A stretch of 64,000 nt of DNA. It comes from Aureimonas sp. AU4. GTDB taxonomy: Bacteria > Pseudomonadota > Alphaproteobacteria > Rhizobiales > Rhizobiaceae. The number at the start of each line of letters is the position of its first letter. The stretch's first letter is position 1. The notes under the pieces are model-generated. The model had not been told where the DNA came from, searched no databases, and was given only the letters and a program-made list of their open reading frames with translations. Made by a program: the position numbers and the translations under genes. Shown one piece after another: positions 20,372 through 28,198 of this stretch. Location of the stretch: the NCBI RefSeq assembly GCF_001463765.1, contig NZ_BBWK01000006.1, positions 62,001 through 126,000 of the forward strand. The letters are read 5' to 3'.

Positions 20372-21548
20372 GACGCCCGCGATCCTCGCCCTCAACGCGG
20401 GCTCCTCCAGCGTCAAGTTCGCCCTGTTCGAGGCAGGGGCGAAGCGCACCGTCTCGGGCGCCCTTGCGGATACGGGCTCCGGCCTGCGGCTCGAGGCCAC
20501 CGCGGGCGGGACGCGGACCTGCGAGGACTGGACCGCGCCCGGCGGGGAGGAGGGCGAGGCGCCGGTCCGCCGCCTCGTCGCCTGGCTGGAGGCGCACCTT
20601 CCCGCCGGGCGCCTCGACGCCGTCGGGCACCGGGTCGCGATCGGGGGGCTTGCCCATTCCGCGCCGGTGCGCGTCACGCCGGATGTGCTGGCGGCCTTGC
20701 GCGCGCTCACCCCGCTCGCCCCGTTGCACCAGCCCCGCAGCCTCGCACCGATCGAGGCGCTCGCCGCCTCCCATCCCGCGCTCCCGCAGGTCGCCTGCTT
20801 CGACACGAGCTTCCACCGCACCATGCCGCGCGAGGCCGAGACCTACGCGCTGCCGCGCGCGCTGACGCAGGCCGGGGCGCGCCGCTACGGCTTCCATGGC
20901 CTCAGCTACGAATACATCGCCGGCCAGCTTACCGCGATCGACGCGCGCGCGGCGGGCGGGCGCACGATCATCTGTCACCTCGGCAGCGGCGCCAGCCTGT
21001 GCGCGATGCGGGCCGGCCGAAGCATAGCCACGACCATGGGCTTCAGCCCGCTGTCGGGGCTCGTCATGGCGACGCGGCCCGGCGACCTCGACCCCGGGCT
21101 CGTGATCTGGCTCCTGCGCGAGCGGGGCCTGAGCCTCGCCGAGGTCGAGCATCTTCTCTACCACGACTGCGGCCTCAAGGGCGTCTCGGGCTCGAGCGGC
21201 GACATGCGGGTGCTTCTCGCCAGCGACGACGCGCGAGCGCGCGAGGCGGTCGCGCTCTTCGTCCAGACGGTCGCGGGGGAGATCGGGCGGCTTGGCGCCG
21301 CGCTCGGCGGCCTCGACGCCCTGGTCTTCACCGCCGGCATCGGCGAGCACGCGCCCGCGATCCGCGAGGCGGTCTGCCGACGGTCCGAGTGGCTTGGCGT
21401 CCGGCTGGACGAGGAGCGCAACCGCGCGGGACAGGGGCGGATCAGCCGATCCGCGAGTCCGGTCTCGGTCTTCGTCGTGCCGACCGACGAGGAGCGCGTC
21501 GTCGCCCACCACACGGCGCGACTGCTCATGGCGGATGCAGCCGCTTGA
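20364..21548 (+). CDS. ackA: Acetate kinase
   Basis: A 394-residue ASKHA kinase making ATP from acetyl phosphate. Motifs: LNAGSSSVKFALF at the N-terminus, the active-site region FDTSFHRTMP, the phosphate loop HLGSGASLCAM, GFSPLSGLVMATRPGDLDPG and TAGIGEHAP. With the fused Pta gene it gives substrate-level ATP from acetyl-CoA, which suits oxygen limitation. The next FixK-type box begins over its stop codon. Confidence 0.95.
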   Translation: MAETPAILALNAGSSSVKFALFEAGAKRTVSGALADTGSGLRLEATAGGTRTCEDWTAPGGEEGEAPVRRLVAWLEAHLPAGRLDAVGHRVAIGGLAHSAPVRVTPDVLAALRALTPLAPLHQPRSLAPIEALAASHPALPQVACFDTSFHRTMPREAETYALPRALTQAGARRYGFHGLSYEYIAGQLTAIDARAAGGRTIICHLGSGASLCAMRAGRSIATTMGFSPLSGLVMATRPGDLDPGLVIWLLRERGLSLAEVEHLLYHDCGLKGVSGSSGDMRVLLASDDARAREAVALFVQTVAGEIGRLGAALGGLDALVFTAGIGEHAPAIREAVCRRSEWLGVRLDEERNRAGQGRISRSASPVSVFVVPTDEERVVAHHTARLLMADAAA

Positions 21549-21558
21549 GGAGCGTCAA
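21545..21558. promoter_or_regulatory. FNR/FixK-type box 5 (phosphoribosyltransferase promoter)
   Basis: TTGAGGAGCGTCAA fits TTGA-N6-TCAA with one departure (G for Y at position 5). It overlaps the ackA stop and lies about 70 nt before the phosphoribosyltransferase ATG, giving that gene its own possible oxygen-responsive promoter. Confidence 0.55.
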
Positions 21559-21624
21559 GCCGTGCGTGGGCGGGGCGCGCTAGCGATCGTCGCGTCACTC
21601 GTCCGAACGAGAGGGTCCGCGATC

Positions 21625-22296
21625 ATGAAGGCCGCCACGACACGCTTCGCCGATCGCGCCGATGCCGGGCGCCGGCTCGCCCAGCGGCTGGCCGGAATGG
21701 GACTGGAAAGCCCCGCCGTCTACGACCTGCCGCGCGGCGGCGTTCCGGTCGCCGCCGAGATCGCCCGCGCGCTGCGCGCGCCGCTCGACCTCGTCCTCGT
21801 GCGCAAGATCGGGGCGCCGGATGCGCCCGAGGTGGCGCTCGGCGCGATCGTCGACGGCGACGATCCGCAGCGGACGATCAACGAGGACGTACGCGACCTT
21901 TCGGGCGCGGACGAGGGCTTCGTGGAACGCGCCGCGCAGATCGCGCTTCGCGAACTCGAGCGGCGCCGCGCGCTCTATCTACGGGGCGGCCGCCCTGTCG
22001 ACCCGGCCGGGCACACCGCGATCGTCGTGGACGACGGCATCGCCACGGGCGCGACCGCAACGGCTGCGATCGGCGCGCTCCGGCGCAAGGGCGCGGCCCG
22101 GATCTGCGTCGCGGTCCCCGTCGCGCCGGCCGAGGTCGTCCGGACGCTCGAACGAACGGCAGACGACGTCGTCTGCCTGCGGATCGTCGAGGATTTCCGC
22201 GGCGTCGGCTCCTACTACGACGATTTCCACCAGCTGACGGACCGGGAAGTCCTGGAGCGGCTCCGCGAGGCACGCGCGCCGCTGCGCGAGGCGTAG
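21625..22296 (+). CDS. Phosphoribosyltransferase family protein
   Basis: 223 residues with a type I PRTase fold. The N-terminal YDLPRGGVPVAAEIARAL and LVRKIGAPDAPEVALGAI are typical of stand-alone stress-associated PRTases. The PRPP loop is AIVVDDGIATGATATAAI. The substrate is unknown. GAGAGGG precedes the ATG. It is convergent with the P-type ATPase (26 nt apart) and downstream of FixK box 5. Such genes often accompany FixK/Anr-controlled stress clusters. Confidence 0.88.
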   Translation: MKAATTRFADRADAGRRLAQRLAGMGLESPAVYDLPRGGVPVAAEIARALRAPLDLVLVRKIGAPDAPEVALGAIVDGDDPQRTINEDVRDLSGADEGFVERAAQIALRELERRRALYLRGGRPVDPAGHTAIVVDDGIATGATATAAIGALRRKGAARICVAVPVAPAEVVRTLERTADDVVCLRIVEDFRGVGSYYDDFHQLTDREVLERLREARAPLREA

Positions 22297-22322
22297 AAGC
22301 GCCGCTTCACGATCTCCGCCGC

Positions 22323-24776
22323 TCAAAGGTAGAGCGCCGTCATGAGCCCGAGCGCCGGCAGCACGGCGAGCGGTGGCGCGTGAAAGCCGAACGGGGGCCC
22401 GAGCGGGGTGAAGGGCAGGAACAGTGCGGTCGCGACCACAACCAGCGCCGTCACGGCGAGCGCCGGGCTCGGCCTGCTCGCGAGCGGCGAGCCGCGCGTG
22501 CGGATCACGAACACCACCAGGACCTGCGTCGCCATGGATTCCATGAACCACGCGGTCTGGAACGTCGCCTCGCCCGCGTGGAAGACGAGGAGGAGGAGCG
22601 CGAAGGTGAGGGCGTCGAAGACGGAGCTGACGGAACCCAGCGTCAGCATGAAGTCCCGCACGAAGCCCATGTCCCAGCCATGGGGCCGGGCGACGTCCTC
22701 CCGGTCCACGCGGTCGAGCGGGATCGGGATCTCGGAGACGTCGTAGAGGAGGTTGTTCAGGAGGATCTGAACCGGCAGCATCGGCAGGAAGGGCAGGAAC
22801 AGGACGCCGCCGGCCATGGAGAACATGTTGCCGAAGTTCGAGCTCGTTCCCATCATGACGTACTTCATGATGTTGCTGAAGGCCCATCGTCCCTCCCGCA
22901 CCGCTTCCGCGAGGACGCCGAGATCGTTGCGCAGCAGGATCAGGGACGCCGCCTCCTTCGCGACGTCGACCGCGCCGTCGACCGAGAGTCCGGCATCGGC
23001 GGCCTGGAGCGAGGGGGCGTCGTTGATGCCGTCGCCGAGATAGCCGACCACATGGCCCCTGCGGCGCAGCGCGCGCACGATGCGGGCCTTCTGGGTCGGG
23101 TTGATGCGGCAGAAGACGTTCACGGCGTCGACGCGCATCATCAGCGCCTCATCGGTGAGGGCGTCGAGCTCCGGTCCCGTCGCGACGCCCGCGACCGGAA
23201 GACCCAGCGTCTCGCAGACGTGGCGCGTCACGCGCTCGTCGTCGCCGGTCACGATCTTCAGCGCAACGCCGAGTGCCGCCAGGCTGGCGACCGCCTCGCG
23301 CGCGCTCGCCTTGGGCGGGTCGAGAAACACCGCGAAGCCGGCGAAGACGAGGTCGCGCTCGTCGGCGAGATCCGCGTGGGATCGGTCGGGCTCGACCTCG
23401 CGCCAGGCGACGCCCAGCGCCCTGCACCCCTTCGAGCCGATCGCCTCGAACGTCGCCTTCGCCAGCGCCCGTGCCGCCGCATCGAGCGGCTCGGGCTGGC
23501 TCGCCCCTGCCCGTAGGTGGCGCGAGGACAGGGCGAGGACGTCGTCCGGCGCGCCCTTGACGACGAGGCACCGCCGCCCCTCGCGTTCCGCGAGAACGGA
23601 GATGCGCCGCCGCTCGAAGTCGAAGGGAACCTCGTCGATCTTGCGCCATCCCTCGGGACCGGAAGGGGAGGCGGCGAGGATGGCTTCGTCGAGCGGGCTC
23701 TTCAGGCCGGTCTCGAAGGCGGCGTTGACGCGGGCCCAGTCCAGCACCGCGCCGCTCGACGCCCCGGCGATGTCGACCTCGTCGACGAGCGCGATCCGCG
23801 CCTCTGTGAGCGTGCCCGTCTTGTCGCTGCACAGGACGTCCATGCTGCCGAGATCGTGGATCGCGGACAGGCGCTTGACGATCACCTCGCGCGCCGAGAG
23901 GCGCATCGCCCCGTGCGCGAGCGTCACGGTCACCACCATGGGCAGGAGCTCGGGCGTCAGCCCGACGGTGAGCGCGAGCGCGAAGAGAAAGGATTCGACG
24001 AGTGGGCGGCCGAACAGAAGGTTCGCGAAGAGGACCGAGAGCACGAGCAGGATCGTCAGGCGCACGATCAGCATTCCGAAGCGGCGCAGGCCCAGCGTGA
24101 AGGCGGTGGGCGGCGGCTCGCGTGCGAGCGCGCCGGCAATGGCGCCGAGCCGCGTCCGAGGACCGGTGGCAACGACGAGGCAGCGGGCCGTGCCGCTCAC
24201 CACCGAGCTGCCCATGAAGACGAGCGCCGCGTCGCCCGCATCTTTCGCGCCGGCGGACTTCTCGACCGGAAAGGCCTCGCCGGTCAGGAGCGCCTCGTTG
24301 ACGAAGAGATGGGTCGCTTCCAGAAGCCGCGCGTCCGCCGGAACGAGGCTGCCCGCCGAAAGGCGCAGGACGTCGCCCGGCACGAGTGCGGCGGGGGGAA
24401 GCTCGGTCTCACGGCCATCGCGCAGGACCTGAACCTTCAGGGCGACCCGTGCCTCGAGGTCGTCGGCCGCGCGATTGGCGCGCGATTCCTGGATGGTGTC
24501 GATGGCGAGCGACATGGCGACCACCGCGCCGATGAGGAGGAAGCTGCCCCGCTCGCCGGTCGCCGCCGATACGCCCGCGGCGGCCAGAAGCACGAGAACG
24601 AGCGGGTTGCGCAGCCGCTCTCCGAGCGAATGCCACCATCGCGTCCGGGACGACGGCGCAAGGGCGTTGGGTCCGTAACGCGCGAGCCGCCGCGCCGCCT
24701 CGTCGGGGGCGAGGCCGCCTTCCTGGGGCTCCGTATCCGGCGGTCGGACTGCCCCGCTCGCCAAGCCGTCCTGCAA
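22323..24776 (-). CDS. mgtA: Magnesium-translocating P-type ATPase
   Basis: An 817-residue P3-type ATPase. An N-terminal cytoplasmic segment (EAARRLARYGPNAL) leads to the membrane helices. The phosphorylated Asp318 lies in CSDKTGTLTEA, followed by the hinge motif GDGINDAPSLQAADAG and C-terminal helices with NNLLYDVSEIPIP, typical of MgtA/MgtB. Family members import Mg2+. The start is TTG at 24776, supported by GGAAGGGAG 7 nt upstream; no in-frame ATG fits. A FixK-type box at 24865-24878 precedes it, unlike enterobacterial PhoP or mgt-leader control. Confidence 0.92.
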   Translation of the reverse strand: MQDGLASGAVRPPDTEPQEGGLAPDEAARRLARYGPNALAPSSRTRWWHSLGERLRNPLVLVLLAAAGVSAATGERGSFLLIGAVVAMSLAIDTIQESRANRAADDLEARVALKVQVLRDGRETELPPAALVPGDVLRLSAGSLVPADARLLEATHLFVNEALLTGEAFPVEKSAGAKDAGDAALVFMGSSVVSGTARCLVVATGPRTRLGAIAGALAREPPPTAFTLGLRRFGMLIVRLTILLVLSVLFANLLFGRPLVESFLFALALTVGLTPELLPMVVTVTLAHGAMRLSAREVIVKRLSAIHDLGSMDVLCSDKTGTLTEARIALVDEVDIAGASSGAVLDWARVNAAFETGLKSPLDEAILAASPSGPEGWRKIDEVPFDFERRRISVLAEREGRRCLVVKGAPDDVLALSSRHLRAGASQPEPLDAAARALAKATFEAIGSKGCRALGVAWREVEPDRSHADLADERDLVFAGFAVFLDPPKASAREAVASLAALGVALKIVTGDDERVTRHVCETLGLPVAGVATGPELDALTDEALMMRVDAVNVFCRINPTQKARIVRALRRRGHVVGYLGDGINDAPSLQAADAGLSVDGAVDVAKEAASLILLRNDLGVLAEAVREGRWAFSNIMKYVMMGTSSNFGNMFSMAGGVLFLPFLPMLPVQILLNNLLYDVSEIPIPLDRVDREDVARPHGWDMGFVRDFMLTLGSVSSVFDALTFALLLLVFHAGEATFQTAWFMESMATQVLVVFVIRTRGSPLASRPSPALAVTALVVVATALFLPFTPLGPPFGFHAPPLAVLPALGLMTALYL

Positions 24777-25088
24777 CGCCGTGCTCCCTTCCGCCCCTCA
24801 AGGCGACGCGCCACCGCGCGGCCGCAGAGCCCGCCGATCTATCGGCAAGGTGCGCGGTCGCGTCTTGAGTGGGGTCAAGGGCGGTGCGGGAGACACTCTC
24901 GGACCCGACCCCTATCGGGGATGGTCCCGCCGGAAGCGTCGGAGAAACGCCGCTTGGTTCGAACGAAAATCCAGCGGCCGCGTACCGATACGCGTCCGCA
25001 AAGCGTGGGGATTAGCTCAGGTTGGGAACCCGAAGCCCTCCTGTCTCAACTAGCTCTGAGTGGATCTGCAGCCTGAGACGATGGCAAA
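24777..25088. other. Gene-free stretch between ATPase promoter and tRNA-Ser
   Basis: 312 nt. It holds the ATPase leader (purine-rich ribosome site), FixK box 6 and, near 25007-25020, GGGGATTAGCTCAG, which resembles the 5' acceptor and D-arm of a tRNA but does not continue into one. No open frame here looks coding. Confidence 0.5.
24865..24878. promoter_or_regulatory. FNR/FixK-type box 6 (Mg2+ ATPase promoter)
   Basis: On the minus strand TTGACCCCACTCAA fits TTGAY-N4-NTCAA with one departure. It lies about 89-102 nt upstream of the ATPase TTG start and is the last box of the island. Confidence 0.6.
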
Positions 25089-25178
25089 TGGCGGAGAGGG
25101 AGGGATTTGAACCCCCGATACGGTTGCCCGTATGCCGCATTTCGAGTGCGGTGCATTCAACCACTCTGCCACCTCTCC
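25089..25178 (-). tRNA. tRNA-Ser (anticodon CGA)
   Basis: A 90-nt class II tRNA on the minus strand. The acceptor stem is GGAGAGG/CCTCTCC with discriminator G and encoded CCA (complement of 25089-25091). The anticodon loop reads CTCGAAA with anticodon CGA. A long variable arm (ATACGGGCAACCGTAT) and a T-arm with GGTTCAAATCC are visible. It decodes UCG, a preferred serine codon in this genome. Confidence 0.96.
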
Positions 25179-25307
25179 GTCCGAGGTCGGCGACATCGTC
25201 GCCGCTGCGTGGTCTGGCGCCCTTGGGCGCGGGTCGTGTCCTACAAAGGTTCGCCCCGCCGCACAAGAGGAAATCGCTCCGCCCCCCGAAGGCGTGCGGG
25301 CGCGGCG

Positions 25308-25700
25308 TCAGGCGTGCAGGAGAAGGGCGCCCGCCGCGAAGCCGAGATTGACCACGAGAAGGCAGAAGACCGCGAAGGAGCCGAGGTCCTTGGCCTGCTT
25401 GGCGAAGACCGAGACTTCCGGCGAGACGCGGTCGACGATGAGCTCGATCGCCGTGTTCAGGGCCTCGGCCGCCGCCAGGATCAGGAGGAGCACCACCTGG
25501 ATGAGGAGCATGGCGGGCGAGACGCTGGCGAGCGCCAGGATCAGGAGGATCGCGGCGCCCAGCATGATCTCCTGCCGGAACGCGGTTTCGCCGAGAAGGC
25601 GCGCGAGGCCTCCCGCCGAATAGCGCGCCGAGGCGAAGAGATGGCTGAGGCCGCGCAGCTTGGCCGGAGCCCGTCGCTCGGGAGGGGCGTCGATGCTCAT
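25308..25700 (-). CDS. dgkA: Diacylglycerol kinase, prokaryotic DgkA type
   Basis: 130 residues with three membrane helices. The family signature AAEALNTAIE (catalytic glutamates and asparagine) is at residues 77-86, followed by DRVSPEVSVFAKQAKDLGSF. It phosphorylates diacylglycerol to phosphatidic acid in the inner membrane. The start overlaps the eptA stop (ATGA). That coupling is meaningful because EptA produces diacylglycerol when it uses phosphatidylethanolamine. The N-terminal 35 residues are a basic cytoplasmic segment. Confidence 0.93.
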   Translation of the reverse strand: MSIDAPPERRAPAKLRGLSHLFASARYSAGGLARLLGETAFRQEIMLGAAILLILALASVSPAMLLIQVVLLLILAAAEALNTAIELIVDRVSPEVSVFAKQAKDLGSFAVFCLLVVNLGFAAGALLLHA

Positions 25701-27352
25701 GGGGCGGTCTCCGAAAGGGCGGTCAGCTTGGAGGCGGCCGACGAGGCCGCCCGGCAGGCGGCGAAGGCGTCGAGCCCGGCGTCGTAGACCGAGGTGCGCA
25801 CGTCGTTCATGCCGATCAGCGTGTGGAAGAGGTTGTCGTGCGACAGGGGCTCGTCGCGCCGGGCCTTCAGACAGGCCGTGTCGATGCCCATGCGCTGCGA
25901 GAAGGCGGGCGAGAACCAGGCGATCATCGGAACGGTGGTCTGTGTGACGGGTGCGAGGAGATAGGGCATGGCATGGAGGTAGATGCCGTTCTCGCCGAGC
26001 GATTCCCCGTGATCGGAGACGAAGAGCATCGAGGTTTCCAGATCGTCCCGCGAGGCGAGGAGGTCGATCGTCTCGGCCAGGACGTGATCCGTATAGACGA
26101 TCGTGTTGTCGTAGGCACGGACGATCTCGTCGCGCTGGCAGTCGGCGAACTCGGCGGTCTGGCAGGCTGGCGTGAAGCGCTCGAAGGCCTTCGGGTAGCG
26201 CTCGTAATAGGTCGGGCCGTGGCTGCCGATCTGGTGCAGCACGATCACGGTGTCGCGCGTGATGGTCTTCATCTCCTCGCGCAGCCGCTCGGTCAGGATC
26301 TCGTCGTGGCACTCGCCGGCGCTGCAGAAGCGCGGATCGTTGGTCTCGGGCAGGTAGGTGTAGGGAATGCGGTCCGCCACGTGGTAGGCGCCGCTGTCGT
26401 TGTCGATCCAGCGCACGTCGAGCCCCGCCCGCACGAGAACGTCGAGGACGTTCTCGACCGAGCGTGAGGCGGCCCTCGAATAGTTCGCCCGCGTCAGGTT
26501 CGAGAACATGCAAGGGACCGACACGGCCGTCGAGGTGCCGCAGCTCGACACTTTCGTGAAGGACACGACGTCGCGTTTGGCGAGTTCCGGCGTCGTGTCG
26601 CGCTCGTAGCCGTTGAGCGCGAACTGCTGGCTTCTGGCGGTCTCGCCGACCACGAGGATCGTCACCACCGGCTTGGTGGCCGAGGCGAGCCGAGGACCGG
26701 GCACGGCGTCGGTGCCGAGCGGGGCCGCGACATAGGTCTCGGTCCCGATCTCCTGGTCGGCGTATTTGTAGCCCGCGACGAGCGGAGCGACCGGGTTGAG
26801 GCTGGCGATCAGGTCGCGATGCATGCGGAAGGTCGAGGCGAAGCTGGAATAGCAGGCGAGGACGACCGCGGCGGCCACCGCAAGGCTCGGAAAGATCGCG
26901 GCCGAGTTCCACTTGGCCTTCTGCCAGAACGTGCGGTGCCGCACGCGCACGAAGGCGACGAGCAGGGCCGGCACAAGGCCGAAGAGCGCGAGGTGCAAGA
27001 CGAGGCTCGGCGTCAGCAGGCGGCCCGCCTCGGCCGGGTTGGTCAGTGCGACATTGGCGATCATGTCGCGGTCGATGAGGATGCCGTAGCTGTCGACGAA
27101 GTAGGAGGCGCTGGCCGACACGAGGATCAGGGCGATCAGAAGCGGCTTGACGACGTACTTGATCGAGACCGACGTCAGGATCGCAAAGAGAAGCAGGAAG
27201 AGCCCGAGGGCCAGCCCCGCCAGATCCAGCGGATGCGCGCCGAAATAGGTGAAGGCCTTGCGCCAGAACGTGCCGTTGGTCGCGAAAAGGAGGTAGCCGG
27301 TGACGAGCGCGACGAGGGGCACGCTGCCGATGGCCGGTCTGGAAGGGCGCAT
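25697..27352 (-). CDS. eptA: Phosphoethanolamine transferase, lipid A type
   Basis: 551 residues. Five N-terminal membrane helices (about 10-170) are followed by a periplasmic alkaline-phosphatase-fold domain. The zinc and catalytic residues are in place: Glu237 in VVGETARS, the nucleophile Thr275 in SCGTSTAVSVPC (flanking cysteines 271 and 281 form the expected disulfide), HGPTYYERYP and SDHGESLGENG. It adds phosphoethanolamine from phosphatidylethanolamine to lipid A, lowering its negative charge. It overlaps dgkA and is divergent from a two-component system across a palindrome. Confidence 0.93.
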   Translation of the reverse strand: MRPSRPAIGSVPLVALVTGYLLFATNGTFWRKAFTYFGAHPLDLAGLALGLFLLLFAILTSVSIKYVVKPLLIALILVSASASYFVDSYGILIDRDMIANVALTNPAEAGRLLTPSLVLHLALFGLVPALLVAFVRVRHRTFWQKAKWNSAAIFPSLAVAAAVVLACYSSFASTFRMHRDLIASLNPVAPLVAGYKYADQEIGTETYVAAPLGTDAVPGPRLASATKPVVTILVVGETARSQQFALNGYERDTTPELAKRDVVSFTKVSSCGTSTAVSVPCMFSNLTRANYSRAASRSVENVLDVLVRAGLDVRWIDNDSGAYHVADRIPYTYLPETNDPRFCSAGECHDEILTERLREEMKTITRDTVIVLHQIGSHGPTYYERYPKAFERFTPACQTAEFADCQRDEIVRAYDNTIVYTDHVLAETIDLLASRDDLETSMLFVSDHGESLGENGIYLHAMPYLLAPVTQTTVPMIAWFSPAFSQRMGIDTACLKARRDEPLSHDNLFHTLIGMNDVRTSVYDAGLDAFAACRAASSAASKLTALSETAP

Positions 27353-27424
27353 GGTTCGGATTCCGGGGACCGGGGAGGTCCGGTCGGATCTGTCCCACTA
27401 GCGGCTGGGCTTGAGCTGGACCTG

Positions 27425-27448
27425 TCCGGAAGTATACGAATTCGTATA
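27425..27448. promoter_or_regulatory. Palindromic operator candidate between eptA and the two-component system
   Basis: TATACGAATTCGTATA at 27433-27448 is a perfect 16-bp palindrome, striking in such GC-rich DNA. It sits 81-96 nt before eptA and about 70 nt before the response regulator. The overlapping TCCGGAAGTATACGAA (27425-27440) recurs at 1597-1612. It is a likely site for autoregulation and eptA control. Confidence 0.6.
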
Positions 27449-27517
27449 GTCGCTTGCGGCCAGATGGGAAGAGGATCCATTCCGCCTAAAGTTGGCTGGT
27501 TGTCGGGAGTGAGCCGC

Positions 27518-28198
27518 GTGAAGGTCCTGCTGGTCGAGGATGATGCGTCCAATGCCGCCTATGTCTGCGCCGGCTTGCGCGAGGAGGGACACGAGGTCGA
27601 CCATGCGCCGAGCGGCGCGCTCGGCCTGGAGCTGGCTCTGACCCGTAGCTACGACACGGTGGTGATCGACCGGATGCTGCCCGACCTCGACGGGCTGTCG
27701 CTCCTCAAGGCGATGCGGGCGGCGGGGCGGCGGGTGCCCGCCATGTTCCTCACCGCGCTCGGCGGTGTCGACGACCGCGTCGAGGGACTGGAGGCGGGCG
27801 GCGACGACTATCTCCTGAAGCCCTTCGCTTTCTCGGAACTGATGGCGCGGCTGAACGCGCTGGCGCGCCGGGGGGTGCCGGAGAGGCGCGAGGAGTTCGT
27901 GCTGACCGTCGGCGATCTCGAGATGAACCTCATCGCCCGCACGGTGTCGCGCGCGGGCCGGCCGATCGACCTCCAGCCGAGGGAGTTCCGGCTCCTCGAG
28001 GTGCTGATGCGCAACCGGGGGCGGGTCCTCACGCGCACCATGCTCCTCGAGCGGGTCTGGCAGTTCCACTTCGACCCCAAGACCAACGTCGTGGAAACCC
28101 ATGTCAGTCGCCTGCGCGGCAAGGTGGACCGGCCGTTCGGCCGCGACATGATCCGCACGGTGCGCGGCTCGGGATACATCCTCGATGCGGCTGCCTGA
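27518..28198 (+). CDS. OmpR-family response regulator
   Basis: 226 residues. The receiver domain has acidic residues LLVEDD, phospho-acceptor Asp51 in VVIDRMLPDLDG and conserved Lys101 in LLKPFAF. The C-terminal winged helix carries LQPREFRLLEVLMRNRGRVL and ETHVSRLRGKVD. GTG at 27518 is preferred because GGGAG lies 8 nt upstream; GTG at 27509 adds three residues. It overlaps the sensor kinase by 14 nt and is divergent from eptA, so a PmrA-like role in envelope modification is inferred. Confidence 0.92.
   Translation: MKVLLVEDDASNAAYVCAGLREEGHEVDHAPSGALGLELALTRSYDTVVIDRMLPDLDGLSLLKAMRAAGRRVPAMFLTALGGVDDRVEGLEAGGDDYLLKPFAFSELMARLNALARRGVPERREEFVLTVGDLEMNLIARTVSRAGRPIDLQPREFRLLEVLMRNRGRVLTRTMLLERVWQFHFDPKTNVVETHVSRLRGKVDRPFGRDMIRTVRGSGYILDAAA

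Noticed and set aside
25007-25030. tRNA-like 5' half (GGGGATTAGCTCAG) upstream of tRNA-Ser
   Set aside because: No anticodon arm, T-arm or matching 3' acceptor follows, so it is not a tRNA gene. It may be a remnant or chance; no integrase is nearby to make it an attachment site.
25043-25079. GTCTCA...TGAGAC repeat after tRNA-Ser as a terminator
   Set aside because: Six-base arms separated by 25 nt with no T-run; not convincing.
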